Source: Magnimaribacter mokuoloeensis | Lineage (GTDB): Bacteria > Pseudomonadota > Gammaproteobacteria > Magnimaribacterales > Magnimaribacteraceae | Reading direction: 5' to 3' | DNA: 64,000 nt | Assembly: GCA_041860225.1 (NCBI GenBank) | Contig: CP151794.1 | Span: 930,001 to 994,000 of the forward strand | Shown here: positions 9,519-18,548 of the stretch, piece by piece | How positions within the stretch are numbered: the first letter of the stretch is position 1 | How the letters are laid out: every line of letters starts with the position of its first letter | Notes under the pieces: generated by a model | Seen by the model: the letters and a program-made list of their open reading frames with translations, nothing else | Told to the model about the DNA's origin: nothing | Databases searched by the model: none | Program-made: the position numbers and the translations under genes

Positions 9519-10325
9519 CTAATCAAAAAAACAAACTGCTCTAACTTCAATACTCTCTCTTGGAGTTACTCCTTGAGGAGTATCAGGATAGTCAAAGGCA
9601 CTATGCAAAGTAGGAATGAAAGGCTTTTCATCTGAATCATATGTCTTGAACATCAATACTTCGTCTTTATTCATTTCTGGATAAAAATACCATTTATGAG
9701 ATTCGCTATGAGAAGACTGACAAATCTCTACGGTCAAGGCTTCTGGTTGATCAGGTAAATAATTAAATAAATCTGTAGGAATTAATTCATTCTCCGAGAC
9801 GGATCTTTTATCGCACACAGCAAAAGGAGTATCTACTCCATCCTCATCAAATCTTCTCCATAGATTGTAGACTACGATTCTTGATGGATTAATACCAGTC
9901 TCTTTCAAAAAGGGGTCAAGAGTAGATCCAAAATTAGTAGTGAAATCATTATGGACCAATCTATGTCCGCCCTTTCTTTCTCCCGACTCAGCTTGAGCCT
10001 CATTTCTTGTTATATGAGAAAATATTTGGACAGTACTTGCACCAACTTTTTCTTTAACATAGCTAGCCATTTCATCGTAGTAAATATTTACCACTTGCTC
10101 ATCATTGTAGAAGTCCTCTACCGAAGAGACATGATTAATGAGCTCAAAACCCCCCATCGTGATGTCAAAATTAGATTCTCTAGCATTGTGTACTGTTTTT
10201 TTGAATGCTTGAAGGTATTCAGGTAAGACATTAGTATCTTCATTTGGTTCTTCTAGACCATATGCAGGTTTTGCCTCATTTTCCTTTAACGGTTTTCTAT
10301 AATTAAAATCTGCTTCTATATTCAT
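9519..10325 (-). CDS. CmcJ/NvfI-family oxygenase-like protein
   Basis: This 268-residue protein resembles the CmcJ/NvfI (GA4 desaturase-like) family. The VHNDFTTNFG segment near residue 122 supplies a His-x-Asp pair. VVYNLWRRF, MFKTYDSDEKPF and the LHSAFDYPD segment with a distal His follow, and the protein ends RAVCFFD. The family belongs to the iron/2-oxoglutarate oxygenase-like proteins, or to cofactor-free relatives, and acts in secondary metabolism. The substrate is unknown. It is the first gene of the aminotransferase-phosphatase run. Confidence 0.7.
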   Translation of the reverse strand: MNIEADFNYRKPLKENEAKPAYGLEEPNEDTNVLPEYLQAFKKTVHNARESNFDITMGGFELINHVSSVEDFYNDEQVVNIYYDEMASYVKEKVGASTVQIFSHITRNEAQAESGERKGGHRLVHNDFTTNFGSTLDPFLKETGINPSRIVVYNLWRRFDEDGVDTPFAVCDKRSVSENELIPTDLFNYLPDQPEALTVEICQSSHSESHKWYFYPEMNKDEVLMFKTYDSDEKPFIPTLHSAFDYPDTPQGVTPRESIEVRAVCFFD

Positions 10326-10419
10326 AATTAAAATGTTTTTTATAGAGGCATATTACAACATTTTTTATTGATAAATCATCAATATAGGAGGGATAGAAAT
10401 AGCTCTAATTATTATAGGA

Positions 10420-11727
10420 TCAGAAACTTTTCCAATACTCTTGATATCTTTTAGCAGCATCCTTCTCGTTTCTTTGATACTGAAGAAAAGCTTTAAAAAC
10501 ACCTAGATTCAGATTAGGGTCTAAATCTTCTCCCATTCTAATAAGATTTAAACACCAAAATGCCTGCTGACCCCATCCATTGATACCTTTTATCATTGAA
10601 AAAGGTGAATTAAGTCCAAGCAAACCAGGACCAACTTGCATTGTTTTTTCTAAAGTTGGAGTTTCGGAAATATCTTTACTTAGAAGTTTATTTGCTATTT
10701 GAGGATCAATGCAAAAAGGTCTTGCTATTCCAATAACGTCACATGCATTTTGATTTAAAGCATCATTCATTCCTTTAACACTTCTAAATCCTCCAGTTAC
10801 CATCAAAGGGCCTTTAAAAACATTTCTAATATCATTTGCATAGTCCAAAAAATAGGCTTCTCGGGCAATTGTGCTCTCGCGTCTTACTTCTGCTCGTTCA
10901 GGATTCAAGCCCATATCAATTCCAACTAAATGTGGTTGTTCATAAGTACCACCGGAAATTTCGAGAAGATCCAACCCTTCCTCATTTAGCCAAGAGGCTA
11001 CTTGAATTGCATCTTCATGCGTAAATCCACCTTTTTGAAAATCGGCAGAGTTTAGTTTTAGGGATACAGGGAAATTATCTCCCACTGATTTTCTAACTGA
11101 TCGAACAATTTCCAATAAAAACTTTGATCTCTTTGCCAAGCTTCCGCCCCAGTTATCGTCTCTTTTATTGATATCAGGTGAAAGAAATTCAGAAATTAAG
11201 TACCCATGAGCTCCATGTATTTGAACTCCTGTAAAGCCTGTTTCTCTGGCTACTGATGCGGTGTGAGCAAATTTTTGAATAATATCCAAAATTTCTTCAT
11301 CAGATAAAGAACGAGGCTTGCCAAACTGAGCTCCAGGCATTTGTAGCTGAACTTCTGAAGGTGCCACAGGAGTTTCTGCAACCGAGGCTGGTGTTTGCCT
11401 TCCAGCATGAGAGATTTGCATCCATAAATGGGTATTATTTTTAGTACCTGCTTCAGCATAAGCAGTTAGTCTTGATAATTGATCATTAGTTTGTTGACCT
11501 TCAATAACTACATTACCAGGTCTTTCAAGATATCTATGGTCAACTTGTACATTACCGGTGAGAAGTATTCCCGCTCCTCCGTCAGACCAGCGATTATATA
11601 GATTGACATGTTTGGAAGTAGCCCTATTTTGTTCGTCAGATAAACCTTCAGTCATTGCACCCTTACATATACGGTTTTTAATCTGCACTCCACAAGGAAG
11701 GTCAAGTTTATCTGTTATCTCTGTCAT
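10420..11727 (-). CDS. NADH:flavin oxidoreductase (Old Yellow Enzyme family)
   Basis: This protein of about 435 residues has an FMN-binding TIM barrel. Motifs include IKNRICKGAMTEG at the N-terminus, QISHAGRQTP, the active-site stretch VQIHGAHGYLISEFLSP and a DDNWGGSL loop. VTGGFR and IGIARPF form the C-terminal phosphate-binding part. The family reduces activated double bonds with NAD(P)H. The ATG at 11725-11727, 4 bp after the SDR stop, is preferred over an upstream ATG at 11748 that would overlap the SDR gene. With the SDR, GST and amidohydrolase upstream it forms a probable degradation unit. Confidence 0.88.
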   Translation of the reverse strand: MTEITDKLDLPCGVQIKNRICKGAMTEGLSDEQNRATSKHVNLYNRWSDGGAGILLTGNVQVDHRYLERPGNVVIEGQQTNDQLSRLTAYAEAGTKNNTHLWMQISHAGRQTPASVAETPVAPSEVQLQMPGAQFGKPRSLSDEEILDIIQKFAHTASVARETGFTGVQIHGAHGYLISEFLSPDINKRDDNWGGSLAKRSKFLLEIVRSVRKSVGDNFPVSLKLNSADFQKGGFTHEDAIQVASWLNEEGLDLLEISGGTYEQPHLVGIDMGLNPERAEVRRESTIAREAYFLDYANDIRNVFKGPLMVTGGFRSVKGMNDALNQNACDVIGIARPFCIDPQIANKLLSKDISETPTLEKTMQVGPGLLGLNSPFSMIKGINGWGQQAFWCLNLIRMGEDLDPNLNLGVFKAFLQYQRNEKDAAKRYQEYWKSF

Positions 11728-11731
11728 AATT

Positions 11732-12625
11732 TTAGTATTTCTCTCCATCCTCTCTTGGAGAAAAGAATTTGGCTATTTCTTCTTCAGAATTGCGTTGTAT
11801 CTCTTGTCTTGAAAGTATATTGTCAAAATGCGACCTCAAAGTCTCATCCCAAGCAGGGTGAGATAGAATATAAAAAATATTTTCTTTTATGGCCTCACAA
11901 ACAATCCCAGCTATCTCTTCGGGTTTCTTACCTTGGCGAAGCATTGAAGACATAATTTCTGCTCCCATATCATTTATATCATTTGTAGCCTGTTGAGGTT
12001 CTCCTAAGTGACTTGGACGATTTCTTTCGGATTTATCAATATTAGTGTCTACGAAACCTGGGCATAAAACAGACGCGTTAATCTTTGCATTTCTAGTAAT
12101 AAGATCTCTGCTTAATGCCTCAGTTAAGGCCATGACAGCATGTTTGCTTACTCCATAAGTACCGGCACCAGGAAGTAGTCCTGCCATAGAAACAGTAGTT
12201 ACTACATGACCCTCTTCTCCGTGCTCCAACATATGAGGAAGAAAGGTTTGTATGCCGTGAAGTACACCTTGATAATTTACTCCCATGACCCAATCCCAAT
12301 CTTCCTTATCTATTTCCCATATAGCTTTGTTTCCTGAATTAGCTCCAATACCAGCATTATTGCAAAGAATATGAACATTCCCATATTCTTCTGTGGCTTT
12401 AGCAAATAACTCATGAATTGACTCCTCAACTAAAACATCAGTTTTGATACCGATAACGCGATGTTGATACTGTCGCAAGTTGTCTACTGTTTTTTCAAGA
12501 ACTTCTTCCTCAACATCGGCTAAAACTACTTGCATTTTCTCTTGAGCAAACTTTTCCGCAAGTGCTTTTCCTATTCCGCTTGCTGCTCCAGTAACAACAG
12601 CTGTTTTTCCTTCAAAATTTTTCAT
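11732..12625 (-). CDS. SDR family NAD(P)-dependent oxidoreductase
   Basis: This 297-residue short-chain dehydrogenase has TGAASGIGKALAEKF near residue 12, NNAGIG near 90, a Ser in VSMAGLLPG near 145 and YGVSK near 158. The C-terminal extension of about 40 residues is longer than in the minimal family. Several SDRs of this length act on hydroxylated cyclic or long-chain compounds, but no substrate can be assigned. It is followed closely by the flavin oxidoreductase and preceded by a GST gene after 4 bp. Confidence 0.87.
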   Translation of the reverse strand: MKNFEGKTAVVTGAASGIGKALAEKFAQEKMQVVLADVEEEVLEKTVDNLRQYQHRVIGIKTDVLVEESIHELFAKATEEYGNVHILCNNAGIGANSGNKAIWEIDKEDWDWVMGVNYQGVLHGIQTFLPHMLEHGEEGHVVTTVSMAGLLPGAGTYGVSKHAVMALTEALSRDLITRNAKINASVLCPGFVDTNIDKSERNRPSHLGEPQQATNDINDMGAEIMSSMLRQGKKPEEIAGIVCEAIKENIFYILSHPAWDETLRSHFDNILSRQEIQRNSEEEIAKFFSPREDGEKY

Positions 12626-12629
12626 AGTT

Positions 12630-13370
12630 TTATTTCAAATTTTCTATTTTTCCTTGAATCACCTTAAAAGCTTTTTTATTGGCGTTAATGATTGTTTCCA
12701 TAGAAGGGGCATCTTTACTTAAGTCTCCTAGCTCATATAAGGCAACATGAATGTCATCATGACACTCTATATTTTGCATATCATTTAACCATCTTCGTAT
12801 GTTGGGATAAGGGTCAAAATTATAAACATTCGTAAATATACTCTGTAACTGCCCTATTTCAACATAAGCTGAGATGTCTGCAATCGTCATAGTCTCTCCA
12901 ACTAAATAGCTCGAATCACTCAACCAACCATTTTCAATAGCATTAAATGCTTTTTCTACATTGGCTATAGAAGTTGCTAAAAAATCTTCAGAAAATTTAA
13001 GGTCCTTTCTCACTTTAGGAGCAACAAGACCGATAGATGCCTCTCTGACATTTCTATGATGTAAATGTAAATAAGAATCTACTTTAGCCCTATCTTCTAG
13101 ATTGCTGGGATATAAATCATTCCATTCATATTTATTACATAAGTAACACATAATTGCATGCGATTCTGACAATACAAATCCTGTTTTTGGATCTTCTAAA
13201 CTAGGAATTGTTCCAGTAGGAAACTTTTTTAAATAGCTAGGATGGCGACTTCCTCCTTCCGAAGAGGAACCAGGATTTATCAACCTTAGCTCAAAAGGGA
13301 AATTTTTAATTAACAATAACCACAAGACAGCCCGGACAGGCTGCGAAAATGGAACTCCATAAATTATCAT
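12630..13370 (-). CDS. Glutathione S-transferase
   Basis: This 246-residue GST begins MIIYGVPFSQPVRAVLWLL, a theta-like N-terminus in which a Ser follows the first strand. The cis-Pro loop is FPTGTIPSL and the glutathione contact is LSESHAIMCYL. The helical domain has the MTIADISAYVE capping motif. At 246 residues it is somewhat long because of a C-terminal tail. It lies between an amidohydrolase and an SDR gene, in what reads as a catabolic set, so it may process an electrophilic intermediate. Confidence 0.84.
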   Translation of the reverse strand: MIIYGVPFSQPVRAVLWLLLIKNFPFELRLINPGSSSEGGSRHPSYLKKFPTGTIPSLEDPKTGFVLSESHAIMCYLCNKYEWNDLYPSNLEDRAKVDSYLHLHHRNVREASIGLVAPKVRKDLKFSEDFLATSIANVEKAFNAIENGWLSDSSYLVGETMTIADISAYVEIGQLQSIFTNVYNFDPYPNIRRWLNDMQNIECHDDIHVALYELGDLSKDAPSMETIINANKKAFKVIQGKIENLK

Positions 13371-13409
13371 ATGTATTGCTTCCTTATTCTAAAAAGCTAT
13401 TTCAATCAC

Positions 13410-14621
13410 TTAAACCCTTGAATCAGGGAATAATCTCAAGAAATTTTCTGAATAGAATAAATTTTTAATATTTTCGTCGTAATCTTTCAAAAATCTTTCA
13501 AACCTTCCTATGGGATCTGTTGTGCCTTCAACATGAGGATAATCACTTGAGAAAAGATAAAGTTCAGGATGTGAAGTGTCTATTAACATACCTACATCCT
13601 CGTGATGGAAAGGAGTAAATGCCATTTGCTCTATTAACTGCTCTGAAGGCTTTCTTTTTATCTCACTAAGATTTTTATCTACTCTACTCCATGTTTTTAC
13701 AACATAATCTAAGCGCTTTAACATTTCAGGGACCCAACCTGCTCCAAGCTCAACGCTTGCCCCTCTTAGCTTAGGGTGTCTTTCAAAGACACCGTCTAGA
13801 ACCATCATTGAAATAAAAGTTTCGGGACCTTGATGCATTACCACCATATCTTTAGCTCTTACATTTTCTCCTCCGCCCATCCAGTCCTTACTAGGTGGCT
13901 TTCCATTATCTGACCAGCTCTTATCTAGTTGTAAAGGTGAGCCTCCAACATGCATTAAGAAAGGTATTCCTTCTTGAGATAATTTATCCCAAAAAGGATC
14001 TAGAGCCACATGACCTGGAGATCTATCTCCGCAAGCATAATGAGGAATCCAAATAGCCTCTAGACCAGACTTTATTGCAAAATCTAATTCCTTCATTGCA
14101 AGTTCAGGTTCATGTAAAGGAATAACTCCAACTCCCATCAATCTGTTATCTAACGAACAAAAATCGGACATAGCCCTGTTATGAGCCCTTGTTGCCCCAT
14201 ACCGAAGTTCAGGTGTAACTTTTACTCCTTGTTTATCTACATATTTAGCTTTTCCCCTAAGATCTCTGAAGGGTGTAACTACACTATGTGTTGCAAACAC
14301 TAACTGTTTTTTAAATCCAAGCATATCCATAGCAATACTTCTATCTTCACGATTAAATGCGCCTAGAGCTTGAATTTCTTTTGATTCAGCAATCAGTCGA
14401 TCGCCTAAAGCAATTTGAGCATCTACGTGTTCTTTACTATGTTTGCCTCCATTTTTAACAATTATTTCAACCTCTTCATCAGTAACCAAACTAGCCTTAT
14501 AGTTAACAGGCGGTATTAAATCTTTGAATTCTTTATCTGCGTAATCAATTATAAAATTTGGTAATTCCATGACATGGCTATCTGCGTCATAGAAATTTCT
14601 ATTGTCTGGTGCGTAAGTCAT
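13410..14621 (-). CDS. Amidohydrolase family metal-dependent hydrolase/decarboxylase
   Basis: This 403-residue protein has the amidohydrolase-2 (TIM barrel) pattern. DADSHVMELP near residue 13 supplies an Asp-x-x-His metal site, IWIPHYACGD and FLMHVGGSP give internal strands, and FSSDYPHVEGT near 355 contains the catalytic Asp. Relatives include ACMSD-like decarboxylases and 6-methylsalicylate decarboxylase. It heads a minus-strand run with GST, SDR and flavin oxidoreductase genes, consistent with breakdown of a cyclic acid. An AAGGGAG stretch a few bases upstream is a good ribosome site. Confidence 0.83.
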   Translation of the reverse strand: MTYAPDNRNFYDADSHVMELPNFIIDYADKEFKDLIPPVNYKASLVTDEEVEIIVKNGGKHSKEHVDAQIALGDRLIAESKEIQALGAFNREDRSIAMDMLGFKKQLVFATHSVVTPFRDLRGKAKYVDKQGVKVTPELRYGATRAHNRAMSDFCSLDNRLMGVGVIPLHEPELAMKELDFAIKSGLEAIWIPHYACGDRSPGHVALDPFWDKLSQEGIPFLMHVGGSPLQLDKSWSDNGKPPSKDWMGGGENVRAKDMVVMHQGPETFISMMVLDGVFERHPKLRGASVELGAGWVPEMLKRLDYVVKTWSRVDKNLSEIKRKPSEQLIEQMAFTPFHHEDVGMLIDTSHPELYLFSSDYPHVEGTTDPIGRFERFLKDYDENIKNLFYSENFLRLFPDSRV

Positions 14622-14724
14622 AATTTCTCCCTTTAAGGTATATTATCACCCAAGACGATAAGAACTAAAGAGTTGATGTAATTTTCTCCAGAGACTAATT
14701 AAGGAGCTAAAAAATTAAGAGATA

Positions 14725-15333
14725 ATGCTATTAAGTTTTATAAAATGGTTGATAAATATCTTAGCTGCTATGCTGATAGGCATCCTACTCTATGCTTTTT
14801 TAATTCCAAGACCTGCAGATACAACTGATCCAGCAATATTTACCCAAGATGGTAGCTCTTTAAACTATTGTAATCTGCCAAAACTTGATGGTTCAGGAAA
14901 ATATGCCAATGATATTCCTAAGGCTTACACACCTAATTGTGGCTATACAAAAATACCTATGCCGATTTTGTCAGAATGCACTGAACCACTTGCAGAAGGT
15001 GTAGTCGATATGAGGGGCTTATGGTTCGGACATTCAGATGGAGTTGAGCATCTTGAACGAATAGAACAGTGCGGCAATAGAGTGGTCATAACAACTTCTG
15101 GAATTATTCATGACTTTCGCGTAGACGGCACCTTGAAAAATGGCGCTAGAGATGTCGGTATTGTATGCAACAATTTCCACAGTGCCATACACTTCGATCA
15201 AGAAGGTGTAATGGTATTTAGATTATTTAACCTATTTGATACAGTATTTAGGGAAATGCGAAATGAAAAGATGATCTTCACATTTATAAATGGAAATGAG
15301 ATCAGGACTAATAGAATCTGCCGATACCAATAG
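14725..15333 (+). CDS. Membrane-anchored protein of unknown function
   Basis: This 202-residue protein has one hydrophobic N-terminal helix (residues 6-28), followed by a polar domain with about seven cysteines likely to lie in the periplasm. No known motif was recognised. The WFGHSDGVEHLERIEQCGNR region and the RICRYQ end show no family resemblance I can name. It is on the opposite strand from its neighbours. It shares a divergent promoter region with the amidohydrolase gene and converges on the phosphoribosyltransferase gene with a 7 bp gap. Confidence 0.6.
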   Translation: MLLSFIKWLINILAAMLIGILLYAFLIPRPADTTDPAIFTQDGSSLNYCNLPKLDGSGKYANDIPKAYTPNCGYTKIPMPILSECTEPLAEGVVDMRGLWFGHSDGVEHLERIEQCGNRVVITTSGIIHDFRVDGTLKNGARDVGIVCNNFHSAIHFDQEGVMVFRLFNLFDTVFREMRNEKMIFTFINGNEIRTNRICRYQ

Positions 15334-15340
15334 AAAAGAG

Positions 15341-15904
15341 TTAAAGTTTTGGTGTTATTTTATCTAGAAGTTCTTTTAGTTCTGGTTTATTTTCAATGAT
15401 TTCCTTTGCAGACAAACCCTCTAATTCGTGAGGAAACACTAACCATTTATCTGTTTCATGAAGATAATAATCTGGCTTTCTGTCGGTCTTATTTTGCGAA
15501 GGTTTGAAATATGGGGTAGCTATACGAATTTCAGGAGTATTTTTTTTACAGGCTGTCTTTAAATCTAGAACTATTTGATCTATGGATTTGCCGGTATCAA
15601 AAACGTCATCAACAATTAATAAAGAATCTTCAGATTCCAATTTCTTGATTAAATAACTTAATCCATAAACCTGAACACTATCATTTCTCTGACCCATACC
15701 GGAGTAGTAAGAGGTTCTTATAGCAATATGATCCGAATTAACTCCTAGAACATCAAATAACTCTTGAACAGCTATACCGATTGGTGCGCCGCCGCGCCAT
15801 ACGCCAACTATATAATTTGGTCTGTATCCACTTTCATATACTTCCCAAGCCAACTTAAAAGAGTCTTCAAGTAGTTCAGTAGCTCCGATGTAGTGTTTTT
15901 CCAT
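15341..15904 (-). CDS. Type I phosphoribosyltransferase (hypoxanthine/xanthine-like)
   Basis: This 187-residue protein has the PRPP-binding signature LLIVDDVFDTGKSI near residue 95. Ahead of it is the VGVWRGGAPIG loop near 33 that contacts pyrophosphate. The C-terminal KWLVFPHE resembles the purine-contacting segment of xanthine/hypoxanthine transferases. It would salvage a free purine to its nucleotide in the cytoplasm. A purine permease gene lies 3 kb away and apt at the window start, supporting a purine role. It could instead be a regulatory phosphoribosyltransferase. Confidence 0.72.
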   Translation of the reverse strand: MEKHYIGATELLEDSFKLAWEVYESGYRPNYIVGVWRGGAPIGIAVQELFDVLGVNSDHIAIRTSYYSGMGQRNDSVQVYGLSYLIKKLESEDSLLIVDDVFDTGKSIDQIVLDLKTACKKNTPEIRIATPYFKPSQNKTDRKPDYYLHETDKWLVFPHELEGLSAKEIIENKPELKELLDKITPKL

Positions 15905-15964
15905 AATTAATTTCTTTTACAAAAGGAATAATACATGAAGTGAGTAGTTTTGGATTGGAGAAGA

Positions 15965-15996
15965 GCCTTCCTCCTGCTGTGCAGCGCGAGGAAGGC
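15965..15996. terminator. Strong hairpin at the end of the TonB receptor gene
   Basis: A 9-bp perfect stem (GCCTTCCTC paired with GAGGAAGGC) encloses a second short stem (GCTG/CAGC). On the plus strand it is followed by TTT. It lies 10 bp past the receptor stop codon and about 60 bp upstream of the phosphoribosyltransferase gene, both on the minus strand. It probably ends or attenuates receptor transcription, though the minus strand has only a weak T-run after the stem. Confidence 0.6.
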
Positions 15997-16005
15997 TTTA
16001 AAGAC

Positions 16006-18345
16006 TTAAAAGTTATAACTTACTCTGCCCATAATTTGTCGAGGAGGTATATATTCTATACCTGTGCCCGCGACTCCAAAGACATCTGTCATGCTGGAGT
16101 TCATTCCATCCTTATCTCCTGCGTTAAGGAGCATCAAATCTATACCCCATTCATCACCTGTAAGGTCTAGGCTTGCCGTGAAATTGACTATTGAATAAGA
16201 GTCAACTTGATCGACTACAGGATTATTAAAGACTCTCTGTTGAAAATCTCCTCGATAAATAAGTTCAGCAGTCGTGGTAAGAAGTCCGTATCGAGTATCA
16301 GTTATGTACTCAATACCAAAGTTAGCTGTTAATTCAGGACTTTTAGCTAATTCATTACCTCTAAGGTTTTCTCTAAAAGAATAACGAATTGGTTCTTCAC
16401 CAAAGAAATAAAGTTCTGCTTTTAGGTTATCAAGTGCCTCGTATGAAGAAGTTATCTCAGTATCTAGATAGGCTACCCTCAAATCAAATGATAATGATTC
16501 AGAAACTAATCCAATTAATTCTAGCTCGATTCCTTTCATCTCAGATTCAGGTATGTTAGCCACACCACCTCTATAAATATCTGGATCAGTAGATTGGAAT
16601 TGGAGGTTTTCATAGTCATAAGTAAACGCGGATACATTTGCTCTCATACGACCATCAAGAAAATCAGATTTCAAACCAACTTCAAATGCATCAATCATTT
16701 CACTATCGAAAATAGGGAAAATAAGTTGAGGTGCTGGAGCAGCTCCAAAACCTTCATTATCCATAGGGTATCCGTAGGTTAAATTACTTCCACCTGGCTT
16801 AAATCCTTTTGTGTAAGAAACGTAAACCATTGTATCTTCGTTAAGATCTCGTTCGTAAGCCACTCTTCCTGTAGTTTCGTCTAAGTCATCAGAAGGTGTA
16901 AATCTTTGAAGTCCAAAAAAGTTAGTTACGTCACTAGCGAATTCATCTTCGGTATATCTCAAACCAAAAATTACTCGATTAGAATCATCCACATTCACTG
17001 TTGCTTGACCATATAGAGATTGAGATTCTCTAGTAGGATAAGCTTCTGAAACGAATCCTAGTTCAGCATCGTATGCTGCAAAACATGGACCTGCAAAAGG
17101 ATTAGAAGCACAGATAGGATCATGCACATATGGCGTAAATTGACCATCCATGAGATCGGCTTGCTTGTTGTTATTAACATCTTTGACTTCGTATATATTA
17201 TTTTCAATTTCGTGGTCAAAATAAAATGCACCTAGAATCCAGTCAGTGTTACCAAATAAAGGTTCGTTTGAAATAAGATTGACTTCAAAAGTAGTGGTTT
17301 CTACAAGAGAGGTTTCAGGTCTATATTCTGCCCTATTGTATGGGAAGCCAGCCATGGGTCCATTAGCATGAACATCTCCAAAATTATGTCTGTCGTTGTC
17401 TCTACTGACATAGATATCATCCTCTTGCATACTAGCTAATATCTTCAAATTTGCAAAACCTAGATCGGTGTTGAAGATTCCAGCAAATATTTCTGAAGTA
17501 AGTTCATATACAGATGGAGAATCCTGTCTTAACTGTCTTGGATCAGGAGTAGGATCATCGAGGCCTTTCATTGCTGCACCATTATTTTCAGCTTCAAAAT
17601 ATTGTGCAAATAACCGAAGGCTTGAAGTATCACTTACATCAAAAAGCCAATCAGTTCTAAGAGTGGTGTGATTGGTATCATCTAAATCCTGACCATTCAC
17701 TAGATTTTCTGTAAAACCATCTTGGTCAGTTGTTACCCAAGAAAAACGAGTTGCTACGGAATCTGAAAGAGGAATATTGATACCTCCTCTTGCTTTGGCT
17801 AAGTCATAGTCTCCTAATGTTAGATCTACCTTTCCGCTCAACTCATCAAAGGAAGGTAAAGTATTTATTACATTAACCGTACCTCCGGTAGAGTTCTGAC
17901 CGAATAATGTACCCTGAGGACCTCTTAAGACCTCTATTCTGTCCAGATCTATGAAGTCAGTTCTTAAAGAGAACTTAGAAGCTATGAAAATACCATCCAT
18001 ATGCAAAGCAACAGATGGAGCTGCTATAGCATTTTGGTTAGTCTCATCTCCGACACCTCGAATAGAAATAATAGTTTTGTATCCTTCGTTCTTAGCAACT
18101 GTAACTCCCGGAGCTATAGCGCTTAAACCCACAAAATCTACTATATTTTTTCTTTCAATCTCATCATTGCTCAAAGCTGTTACAGCTTTAGAAACGTCTT
18201 GTAAACTTTCAACTCTTTTCTCTGCTGTAACAATAACTTCATCTATTGCCAGCTCATTAGAGAAGACATTAAGACTTATTGAGGTTATTGATAGCGCAAG
18301 AGAAATTGAGAGGAAAGACCTAAAAAGGGAATTAGATAATTTCAT
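16006..18345 (-). CDS. TonB-dependent outer-membrane receptor
   Basis: This protein of about 779 residues has a signal peptide (hydrophobic residues 8-27 from the ATG at 18343-18345) and a TonB box-like IDEVIVTAEKR right after it. A plug domain with IRGVGDET and RGPQGTLFGQNSTGGTVNV follows, then a long beta-barrel ending in aromatic F (GRVSYNF). It would take up a scarce large nutrient across the outer membrane using TonB energy. The substrate is unknown; this barrel type is common in marine gammaproteobacteria. It ends just before a strong hairpin and diverges from the purine permease gene. Confidence 0.92.
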   Translation of the reverse strand: MKLSNSLFRSFLSISLALSITSISLNVFSNELAIDEVIVTAEKRVESLQDVSKAVTALSNDEIERKNIVDFVGLSAIAPGVTVAKNEGYKTIISIRGVGDETNQNAIAAPSVALHMDGIFIASKFSLRTDFIDLDRIEVLRGPQGTLFGQNSTGGTVNVINTLPSFDELSGKVDLTLGDYDLAKARGGINIPLSDSVATRFSWVTTDQDGFTENLVNGQDLDDTNHTTLRTDWLFDVSDTSSLRLFAQYFEAENNGAAMKGLDDPTPDPRQLRQDSPSVYELTSEIFAGIFNTDLGFANLKILASMQEDDIYVSRDNDRHNFGDVHANGPMAGFPYNRAEYRPETSLVETTTFEVNLISNEPLFGNTDWILGAFYFDHEIENNIYEVKDVNNNKQADLMDGQFTPYVHDPICASNPFAGPCFAAYDAELGFVSEAYPTRESQSLYGQATVNVDDSNRVIFGLRYTEDEFASDVTNFFGLQRFTPSDDLDETTGRVAYERDLNEDTMVYVSYTKGFKPGGSNLTYGYPMDNEGFGAAPAPQLIFPIFDSEMIDAFEVGLKSDFLDGRMRANVSAFTYDYENLQFQSTDPDIYRGGVANIPESEMKGIELELIGLVSESLSFDLRVAYLDTEITSSYEALDNLKAELYFFGEEPIRYSFRENLRGNELAKSPELTANFGIEYITDTRYGLLTTTAELIYRGDFQQRVFNNPVVDQVDSYSIVNFTASLDLTGDEWGIDLMLLNAGDKDGMNSSMTDVFGVAGTGIEYIPPRQIMGRVSYNF

Positions 18346-18548
18346 TAAAAATCCTTGTCTTGCAACCAAAAAGATATTCTACCGTTGAATATTTCACTTG
18401 CAATAGTTGTTGTAAAGAAAGCTAAAAATTTATGTTATTTTTTCCTAAATCATACTTTTTTTTACTGAATTTCACTTTTTTTAGAAGAATTCTGTAGTAA
18501 CAAATAAATAATTCTTTAAAGTAGACCCTAAGGAGATTCCATCAAATC

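Noticed and set aside
10420..11748. Flavin oxidoreductase start at 11748
   Set aside because: That start would overlap the upstream SDR gene by 17 bp; the ATG at 11727 gives the family's usual start.
17951..18388. Plus-strand open frame of 145 codons inside the TonB receptor
   Set aside because: It lies wholly against the plug and signal region of a clear receptor and has no ribosome site or family resemblance.
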